A stretch of DNA of 6,273 nucleotides from Planctomycetaceae bacterium (GTDB taxonomy: Bacteria > Planctomycetota > Planctomycetia > Pirellulales > Thermoguttaceae), in assembly GCA_031283825.1 (NCBI GenBank), contig JAITAZ010000215.1, positions 1 through 6,273 of the forward strand, written 5' to 3'. Position numbers and translations under genes: made by a program. Below the pieces are notes generated by a model, which was not told the DNA's origin, did not search any database, and saw only the letters and a program-made list of their open reading frames with translations. Shown piece by piece: positions 1-4,301 of the stretch; positions within the stretch are counted from its first letter, which is position 1; every line of letters starts with the position of its first letter.

Positions 1-3
1 AGT

Positions 4-38
4 GTCCCCTAAGTCCCCTTTGTCCCCAATGTCCCCCC
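4..38. repeat. Four-copy 9-nt tandem repeat (GTCCCCNNN), G4-capable on minus strand
   Basis: GTCCCC begins at 4, 13, 22 and 31, an exact 9-nt period with three variable A/T-rich bases between copies; the last copy continues to six Cs. Read on the minus strand this gives four runs of at least four Gs (at 33-38, 24-27, 15-18 and 6-9) separated by three 5-nt loops, which satisfies the usual G-quadruplex motif. The array may continue beyond the left edge of the window. GGGGAC-type repeats are known beside some REP-associated transposases, but no transposase is visible here. Confidence 0.75.
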
Positions 39-65
39 AAAAAAATAATATGGTTTGTAAAAATA

Positions 66-78
66 CCATGAACGGTTA
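66..78 (-). repeat. 13-nt intergenic motif, copy 1 (TAACCGTTCATGG on minus)
   Basis: The + strand reads CCATGAACGGTTA, 12 of 13 bases identical to the copy at 4257-4269. The match extends on the left: positions 59-78 and 4250-4269 agree at 18 of 20 bases, and both are followed soon after by CTATTT. It lies 565 nt before the first porin gene, so it may also mark the end of whatever precedes this window. Confidence 0.7.
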
Positions 79-113
79 CTATTTTTTTTAGTTAGCGCAA
101 TTCGGCATTTGAA

Positions 114-172
114 GCTGCCCAGTAGATAATTCCTCGACCCCTGATCATGTAGGCAACTAGATCAGGGGCAGC
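114..172 (+). other. Structured block with two competing stems
   Basis: A perfect 9-bp stem, CCCCTGATC (138-146) with GATCAGGGG (160-168), encloses a 13-nt loop. A second perfect 7-bp stem, GCTGCCC (114-120) with GGGCAGC (166-172), overlaps the 3' arm of the first, so the two full stems exclude each other; alternatively a trimmed 4-bp outer helix (114-117 with 169-172) can stack on the inner one with a 20-nt bulge. It is the only GC-rich structured patch in this A+T-rich gap. No known RNA family is recognised. No T-run follows, so it is not a simple terminator. Confidence 0.55.
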
Positions 173-220
173 AAGTGCGTAACATGAGTTAATAATTACA
201 AAATTCTGCTGAAATATTGT
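124..220 (+). promoter_or_regulatory. Conserved noncoding element upstream of porin 1 (copy 1)
   Basis: This segment shares ordered blocks with 2036-2120 upstream of the second porin: AGATAA at 124, GATCAtGTAGGCaAC at 143-157 (13 of 15 identical to 2051-2065), AATaATTAC at 190-198 (8 of 9), and CTGCTGAAaTATT at 206-218 (one base longer than the partner). Block order is kept and the distance from the second block to the last is 63 nt here against 57 nt in the partner. In both copies GATC half-stems enclose the GTAGGC block. Function is unknown: a small RNA, a structured leader or a DNA control region are all possible. Confidence 0.45.
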
Positions 221-276
221 AAATTTTTCTAAAAAAATCAAACTCTCAAAATTGATATTGCCGATAAATAATTTTG

Positions 277-301
277 ATTCCCTCCGATTTTCGGACGGAA
301 T
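277..301. other. Imperfect hairpin in intergenic region
   Basis: ATTCC (277-281) pairs with GGAAT (297-301), then a symmetric C/C mismatch, then TCCGA (283-287) pairs with TCGGA (291-295) around a TTT loop. The symmetry suits either an RNA hairpin or a protein-binding dyad. No T-tract follows on either strand, so a Rho-independent terminator is unlikely. Confidence 0.5.
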
Positions 302-405
302 ATTTGTTGGCTTGTTAAAATTTGCGTAAAAAAACGATTATTACGACAACAGTTAACAAAATATGTAATTTTATCAAAATTTTTTGCATGTTTTGATTAT
401 AAACG

Positions 406-424
406 CCCGAAAACAAGTTTCGGG
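406..424. other. 7-bp hairpin, role unknown
   Basis: CCCGAAA (406-412) pairs perfectly with TTTCGGG (418-424) around a 5-nt loop. There is no adjacent T-run on the + strand. It lies 219 nt before the first porin start and could be part of a long leader or a 3' end of an untracked small RNA. Confidence 0.45.
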
Positions 425-642
425 GGATTTAAACTAATGTTGTCGTTTAAGAATTAATTTACTCAAATTTGTTATATCGTTCTCGCGTTCAATTTTGTCG
501 TCTGGCATAAATCAAAACGTAAATTACTAAATTTAACGCGCGAATAATTTAAAACTTTTCCATCAGTTCAATTAGCGGCGATTAAGTATAAGTAATTGAT
601 CGGTAATTTTGTAATAATTTGACGTAATTTTTATAGATAACT

Positions 643-1959
643 ATGACCATAAAGAACATATTTTTTTCATTCAGCGTAATTGTAATATTCGCGGTTTTAT
701 TGTTTGTCAATTTGACAGAATTACAATCAGACGAATGCGCCGTTCCTTGCGATCCGGTACGCGCTGACGAATCAAATTGCGAACCATGCGAACCAATCGG
801 ATGCTCGCCGACAGAAATCGAAATTTGCGAAGTTAATAATTTTTTCAGCGATTATAAAAAAAGTAAATGCAAATTAAACTGTTTCGATATTACCGGATGG
901 ATTCAAGGCGGATTCTACTCAAACGCTCACGGCAAAACAATAGAACGAGATAAAGTTCGCAACTACGATAACCGAAACGTAACGGCTTTCAAAAATAATT
1001 CCGGCAACGGCTATTTTTTAGGCAATACTCAATCAACTGACTTTCAAATAAATCAAATTTGGGTCGAAGTTACAAAAGAAGCAAACGGCAAACACGGACT
1101 CGATTGGGGATTCGGAACAGGTTTGTTTTTCGGAACAGACGCATGGTTCACACAATCGTTTTCGGACGCAAAATTCGATTACGGTTGGCAAAGCGGAGAT
1201 TATTTTACGTCAATTCCATCGCTGTATTTTCAACTTGCCTACGGAGACTTGTCGGTAAAAGTCGGCAAGTTTGAAACGTATCTCGGCTACGAATCGTTGC
1301 GAGCGCCCGATGCGATTTTTTATAGTCATCCTTATACTTTCATGCTCGAACCCGCCACGCATTCCGGCGTACTCGCCGAATACTCGCCGTCTGATAAATT
1401 ACAACTCGTTCTAGCCTACACAACCGGCGCAGACGGCAGCTTGGAAAACGCTTACGACGATCACGGATTTTTAGGATCGATTTCGTATCAGCTAACAAAG
1501 AAATTGAATCTGACCTACTCGATGATGTTCCAAAGATACGGCGGAGGAATTTATAAAAACAGCTTTACTCGCGATTTCGCAAACTCCAATCAATTCTTCC
1601 ACACCTTCCTCGCAAGCTACGATATTTCAGATCGATTGACCTACACGTTGCAATGGTCTTTGGGCGATGTAAAAGATCGTTTAGCGTCAACTCATGATCG
1701 ATTGAAAGGAATTGGTAATTACCTCAAGTACAAATTAAATAATTTCTGGAGCGTTGGATTTCGCGCAGAATGGTTCGCAAACGAAGACGCCGATTTCACC
1801 GAATACACCGCAGGTCTAACTTGGAAACCAAACGAAAAATTAATCGTTAGACCAGAATTAAGATTCGATCACTCCTCAGACAAAATAAATAAACCCTTCA
1901 ACGGCGGCAAAAACCGAGACCAACTTTCAGGCGGAATTACAGGAGTTATCATCTTTTAA
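643..1959 (+). CDS. Outer-membrane beta-barrel porin, OmpL-like (BBP2-type)
   Basis: This 438-aa protein is predicted to be exported and inserted in the outer membrane as a porin-like beta-barrel. Residues 1-29 look like a signal peptide (Lys4, then a hydrophobic run to about 24). Residues 32-80 are a short Cys/Pro-rich segment with eight cysteines, some in C-x-P spacing. The barrel starts with GWIQGGFYSN (from residue 85) and has alternating aromatic and polar strands, an FGTDAW motif (D166), LSVKVGKFE (from 203), YSHP (227) and a terminal Phe, as expected of a BAM-recognised last strand. The next gene's product is a clear paralogue with the same landmarks. These features fit the putative beta-barrel porin-2 family common in Planctomycetota. 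No Shine-Dalgarno precedes the ATG; this start gives an intact signal peptide. The solute is unknown. Confidence 0.85.
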   Translation: MTIKNIFFSFSVIVIFAVLLFVNLTELQSDECAVPCDPVRADESNCEPCEPIGCSPTEIEICEVNNFFSDYKKSKCKLNCFDITGWIQGGFYSNAHGKTIERDKVRNYDNRNVTAFKNNSGNGYFLGNTQSTDFQINQIWVEVTKEANGKHGLDWGFGTGLFFGTDAWFTQSFSDAKFDYGWQSGDYFTSIPSLYFQLAYGDLSVKVGKFETYLGYESLRAPDAIFYSHPYTFMLEPATHSGVLAEYSPSDKLQLVLAYTTGADGSLENAYDDHGFLGSISYQLTKKLNLTYSMMFQRYGGGIYKNSFTRDFANSNQFFHTFLASYDISDRLTYTLQWSLGDVKDRLASTHDRLKGIGNYLKYKLNNFWSVGFRAEWFANEDADFTEYTAGLTWKPNEKLIVRPELRFDHSSDKINKPFNGGKNRDQLSGGITGVIIF

Positions 1960-2035
1960 ACCAAACGCCAAAATTAAAATAAATTTAGAATAAATAACGT
2001 GCATCATCATAATTAAAAAAATACAACTATGCTAA

Positions 2036-2120
2036 AGATAAACGATATTCGATCACGTAGGCGACATTTCGCCGAAAGATCGTCTAACTGATCAATGATT
2101 ACCTACCCTGCTGAATATTT
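2036..2120 (+). promoter_or_regulatory. Conserved noncoding element upstream of porin 2 (copy 2)
   Basis: This is the partner of 124-220, sharing AGATAA (2036), GATCAcGTAGGCgAC (2051-2065), AATGATTAC (2094-2102) and CTGCTGAATATT (2108-2119) in the same order. Here CGATC (2050-2054) can pair with GATCG (2078-2082) around an inner GGCGA-CATT-TCGCC hairpin (2060-2073); alternatively GTAGG (2057-2061) can pair with CCTAC (2102-2106). These foldings compete. The terminator at 2172-2219 follows about 50 nt later, an arrangement seen in attenuating leaders and in small RNA genes. It matches no RNA family that I can name with confidence. Confidence 0.45.
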
Positions 2121-2171
2121 ACCACAATAGATAAACAACAATAACAAAATTAAAGTATTAACTAATATTTT

Positions 2172-2219
2172 AACGGCAACGGATTGCCTAATTGGGCGAT
2201 CCCGTTGCCGTTTTTTTTT
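2172..2219 (+). terminator. Strong Rho-independent terminator
   Basis: AACGGCAACGG (2172-2182) pairs perfectly over 11 bp with CCGTTGCCGTT (2202-2212). After a single bulged C at 2201 the helix continues for six more pairs (2183-2188 with 2195-2200, one G-U) to a 6-nt loop. The 3' arm runs into nine Ts (2211-2219). It could end the transcript of the first porin, end a small RNA, or act as an attenuator for the second porin, because only 71 nt separate it from that start codon. Confidence 0.9.
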
Positions 2220-2290
2220 GCGCAAATTCAAAACAGTCGGCGAATGACGCTAGAAAATTACGATGCAATATCACAATCAATTTTAATGAC

Positions 2291-4036
2291 ATGAAAAATA
2301 AACTAATAATTATTGTAACGATAATAATCGCAACGATATTGTCTTTGCTTTTTTTGAAACCGACAATTGCGCCGGCAAACGACGAATTAACGTCAACGAT
2401 CCAATCGCCGTTTCATCAGTCGGATGTTTTTAACTTGTATCTACAGCCAGCTTTACCGCCGACGCCGACGCTAACTCTACCGCCAACGCCTCAGCCAACG
2501 CCGCTGACGACGCCGCTGACGACGTATCAGCCAATATCTCAGCCGACGTTATCGCCGACGTTACCGCCAACGTATCAGCCGACGACGCCGTATCAGCCGA
2601 CGCCTCAACCTCCGGCTCTTTTATCGACTCCTCAACCTGTAGAACAAGCGATGGCTACTAACGCAACAACTAACGAAAACGAAGCTCCATTTTCATTTGC
2701 AACGACTTATCGAAAAGTTACAGGACCGATAATTTATGATGCGGTCGAGAGTGGCGAAGTTGTCGGCGGCGTTTGTTCGCCGGTTTATGCTGCGCCGGTT
2801 TGCGAGCCTGCGTGTAGTCCGGTTTGCGATTCGATTTGTAGTCCGGTTTGCGATGTTCCGTTGGTAGAGGAAATTGGTTGTTATGACGATGTCTCTTGTG
2901 ATCCGGCGTGGTATTCGCGAATAAAATTTTACGGTTGGCTTCAAGGCGGACTTTACGCTAATTCTCATGGCAGTACGACTCAGCGTTATCAAGGTTTGAA
3001 TCGTCGCGGGCAGCGGGAATTGCTTCAACAGTCGTCCGGCGGCAATGGCGAGTCGCTTGGTAAAGCTCGTCAAACTGGGGCGGTTTTGAATCAGCTTTGG
3101 TTGGGTTTGAGTCGGGAGTTGGACATGCGGTATGGTTTTGATTGGGGATTTCGCGGAGAGTTTTTGTTCGGGACAGACGCATGGTTGACGCAGAGTTATG
3201 GCGATGCAACGTTAGATTATTGGTCAACTCGGCGGGACTATGGAATTTCGATTCCGCAGTTGTATATTACGATGGGTTATATGAATTTGTCGGTTAAGGT
3301 TGGCAAGTTTGAATCGTTGCTTGGTTTTGAGCATATTCAAGCTGTTGATTCTCCGTTTTATAGTCATTCGAATTTATTTTATGCGGAGCCGCAGTCTCAT
3401 AGCGGCGTTCTTTTTGATTATAATTTCAATCCTGATTTTTGGTGTAGTTTAGGTTATGTTCAGGGGTCGGATTCAACTCTTTCGAATAGGTTTGGAGACA
3501 ATGGACTTCTTGGCGGAATTTATTGGAGATGTTGTCCATCGACGACGCTTTGGTACACGATTTATTATTCAAAAAACAGAGCTGGAACATTTGCCAATAA
3601 TGAAATTCATACCGGCGGAGATTTATTTCGTCATACGTTTGTTCTCAATTGGAAATTGACTCCGCGATTAGATTATGTATTTCAATGGGACATCGGCAAT
3701 CGACGCGGCATGAAATATGGATTAGGAAATTCGTCGTATTTCGGATGGGCGCAATATTTCACCTACAAGATACATCAGCGGTTGAGCGGAGGAATAAGAA
3801 TTGATCAATTGCATTCGAATACGCTTATGTCGTTATCCGGTTTTGCGAGACCGAACACGGGACATTTCATCGGAAATTTATATGGAATCACAATCGGACT
3901 TGAATGGAAACCATATCAAAATTTCAGTTTCAAACCCGAACTACGCTACGACTACTCCGACACGCTAGGAACTTTCGGAAAAGGAAATAAAAGAGACCAA
4001 ATCTCATTCGGATTCGGAATTGTATTCGACTTTTAA
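2291..4036 (+). CDS. Outer-membrane beta-barrel porin with Pro/Thr-rich linker (BBP2-type paralogue)
   Basis: From the ATG at 2291 this is a 581-aa exported porin-like barrel. The frame is open back to a TTG at 2192, but that codon lies inside the terminator loop and its leader would hide the signal peptide, so 2291 is preferred; neither start has a Shine-Dalgarno. Residues 1-29 form a signal peptide (KNK, long Ile/Leu run, APA cleavage before N30). Residues about 52-118 are a Pro/Thr/Gln-rich low-complexity linker, and 162-203 hold eight cysteines with repeated CSPVC/CEPAC spacing. The barrel begins at GWLQGG (215) and matches the first porin at FGTDAW (D296), LSVKVGKFE, FYSH, HSGVL and the KRDQ-containing final strands, ending in Phe. 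The linker, absent from the first porin, could span the periplasm or touch the wall; that is inference. The transported solute is unknown. Confidence 0.85.
   Translation: MKNKLIIIVTIIIATILSLLFLKPTIAPANDELTSTIQSPFHQSDVFNLYLQPALPPTPTLTLPPTPQPTPLTTPLTTYQPISQPTLSPTLPPTYQPTTPYQPTPQPPALLSTPQPVEQAMATNATTNENEAPFSFATTYRKVTGPIIYDAVESGEVVGGVCSPVYAAPVCEPACSPVCDSICSPVCDVPLVEEIGCYDDVSCDPAWYSRIKFYGWLQGGLYANSHGSTTQRYQGLNRRGQRELLQQSSGGNGESLGKARQTGAVLNQLWLGLSRELDMRYGFDWGFRGEFLFGTDAWLTQSYGDATLDYWSTRRDYGISIPQLYITMGYMNLSVKVGKFESLLGFEHIQAVDSPFYSHSNLFYAEPQSHSGVLFDYNFNPDFWCSLGYVQGSDSTLSNRFGDNGLLGGIYWRCCPSTTLWYTIYYSKNRAGTFANNEIHTGGDLFRHTFVLNWKLTPRLDYVFQWDIGNRRGMKYGLGNSSYFGWAQYFTYKIHQRLSGGIRIDQLHSNTLMSLSGFARPNTGHFIGNLYGITIGLEWKPYQNFSFKPELRYDYSDTLGTFGKGNKRDQISFGFGIVFDF
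2444..2644 (+). repeat. In-frame low-complexity Pro/Thr-coding repeat
   Basis: The stretch encodes a PT-, YQPT- and LTTP-type linker and is built from recurring CCGACG and TATCAGCCGACG units, including a perfect 12-bp tandem duplication (ACGCCGCTGACG at 2498-2509 and 2510-2521). All units are codon-sized, so copy number changes keep the frame. Length variation between strains would be expected. Confidence 0.8.
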
Positions 4037-4052
4037 GAAATAAGAGTTTCTG

Positions 4053-4065
4053 TAAACGTTCACGG
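4053..4065 (+). repeat. 13-nt intergenic motif, copy 2 (TAAACGTTCACGG)
   Basis: It lies 16 nt after the stop codon of the second porin. It differs at one base from the copy at 6191-6203; the longer segments 4051-4072 and 6189-6210 agree at 21 of 22 bases. The consensus AACCGTTCACGGTT is a 5-bp dyad with a TTCA loop; this copy has one stem mismatch. Confidence 0.8.
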
Positions 4066-4074
4066 TTTTAAAAT

Positions 4075-4204
4075 AATGTAGAGACGCAATGCCTTGCGTC
4101 TCTATCGGTGATCTTTTGATCGAACAATGAGACGCAAGGCATTGCGTCTCTATCGGTGATCTTTTGATCGAACAATGAGACGCACAGCATTGCGTCTCTA
4201 CATT
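4075..4204. mobile_element. MITE-like element with 18-bp terminal inverted repeats
   Basis: The ends at 4075-4092 and 4187-4204 are perfect 18-bp inverted repeats (AATGTAGAGACGCAATGC and its complement). Inside are two 48-bp tandem units (4081-4128 and 4129-4176) plus a partial third (4177-4200). Each unit has a GAGACGCAA...TTGCGTCTC hairpin followed by an identical 26-nt spacer containing GATCTTTTGATC. Hairpins 1 and 2 are exact reverse complements of each other, with TGCC and GGCA loops; hairpin 3 has two substitutions. No transposase is encoded, so if mobile it depends on enzymes elsewhere. No clear target-site duplication is seen. It may alternatively be a REP/BIME-like array stabilising the 3' end of the porin mRNA. 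Confidence 0.75.
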
Positions 4205-4214
4205 CGTTAAATTG

Positions 4215-4227
4215 TAACTATTCACGT
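4215..4227 (+). repeat. Degenerate copy of the 13-nt motif
   Basis: TAACTATTCACGT matches the consensus TAACCGTTCACGG at 10 of 13 positions and, like the copies after genes 2 and 3, is preceded by TG and followed by a T-run and AA. It lies just right of the MITE-like element, as the copy at 4053 lies just left of it, so the element may have been flanked by or inserted near this motif. Confidence 0.4.
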
Positions 4228-4256
4228 TTTAATTTTGCGATAAAAAATAAAAAATT

Positions 4257-4269
4257 CCGTGAACGGTTA
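4257..4269 (-). repeat. 13-nt intergenic motif, copy 3 (TAACCGTTCACGG on minus)
   Basis: The + strand reads CCGTGAACGGTTA, the exact reverse complement of the copy at 6191-6203 beyond the far end of the beta-helix gene. It lies 32 nt before the start codon. The overlapping TATAAA at 4268-4273 could serve as a -10 box, but no -35 hexamer sits at the right distance. Confidence 0.8.
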
Positions 4270-4291
4270 TAAAAAATTACTATTTCAAAAC

Positions 4292-4295
4292 GGAG
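4292..4295 (+). promoter_or_regulatory. Shine-Dalgarno GGAG for the beta-helix gene
   Basis: GGAG sits 6 nt before the ATG at 4302 and supports that start. It is the only clear ribosome binding site among the three genes. Confidence 0.8.
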
Positions 4296-4301
4296 AAAAA
4301 A

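Larger units (their letters stand above)
1..642. other. Long intergenic region upstream of first porin
   Basis: No coding sequence on either strand looks real here. The stretch is very A+T-rich apart from a GTCCCC array at 4-38, a 13-nt motif copy at 66-78, a structured GC-richer block at 114-172, and two isolated hairpins at 277-301 and 406-424. From about 425 to 642 I see only A+T-rich sequence with no confident promoter; several TTGAcg- or TTGATC-like hexamers occur but none has a well-spaced -10 box. The region is far longer than a normal leader, so it may hold a small RNA gene or the remains of decayed sequence. Confidence 0.7.
1960..2290 (+). other. Intergenic region between the two porins
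   Basis: No gene is seen in these 331 bases. From the left they hold about 75 nt of plain A+T-rich sequence, the second copy of the noncoding element (about 2036-2120), an A-rich unstructured stretch, a strong intrinsic terminator (2172-2219) and 71 nt before the preferred start of the second porin. The first porin has no terminator directly after its stop codon, so its transcript could run to 2219, or a separate short RNA could begin inside the gap and end there. Confidence 0.7.

Noticed and set aside
597..642. Promoter or leaderless start for the first porin from TTGACG
   Set aside because: With 17-nt spacing the -10 box would fall on the start codon itself, and no alternative pair of boxes is convincingly spaced.
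1059..1274. 71-codon Arg-rich frame inside the first porin
   Set aside because: It is an out-of-frame shadow of the porin with no independent ribosome binding site or recognisable domain.
2057..2107. Possible fluoride (crcB-type) riboswitch
   Set aside because: GGCGA-TCGCC followed by AATGA and CCTACC recalls the family, but the first loop is only CATT and lacks the GG-containing loop that pairs with the downstream strand, and the upstream copy at 124-220 does not keep the hairpin. No crcB-like or fluoride-related gene follows.
2192..2290. N-terminal extension of the second porin from TTG at 2192
   Set aside because: The codon sits in the loop of a strong terminator, the extension has no signal-peptide character, and the ATG at 2291 gives a clean signal peptide.
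2693..3227. Two overlapping minus-strand frames within the second porin
   Set aside because: They mirror the repetitive Cys/Pro-coding region and the start of the barrel; their Arg/Asn/Thr-rich products have no family features.
4081..4200. Possible CRISPR array
   Set aside because: The intervening 26-nt segments are identical rather than unique, there are under three units, and no cas gene is present.
4004..4225. 73-codon minus-strand frame with a 16-residue repeat
   Set aside because: The repeat simply translates the 48-bp tandem units, whose length is a multiple of three. It overlaps the end of the second porin and shows no start context.
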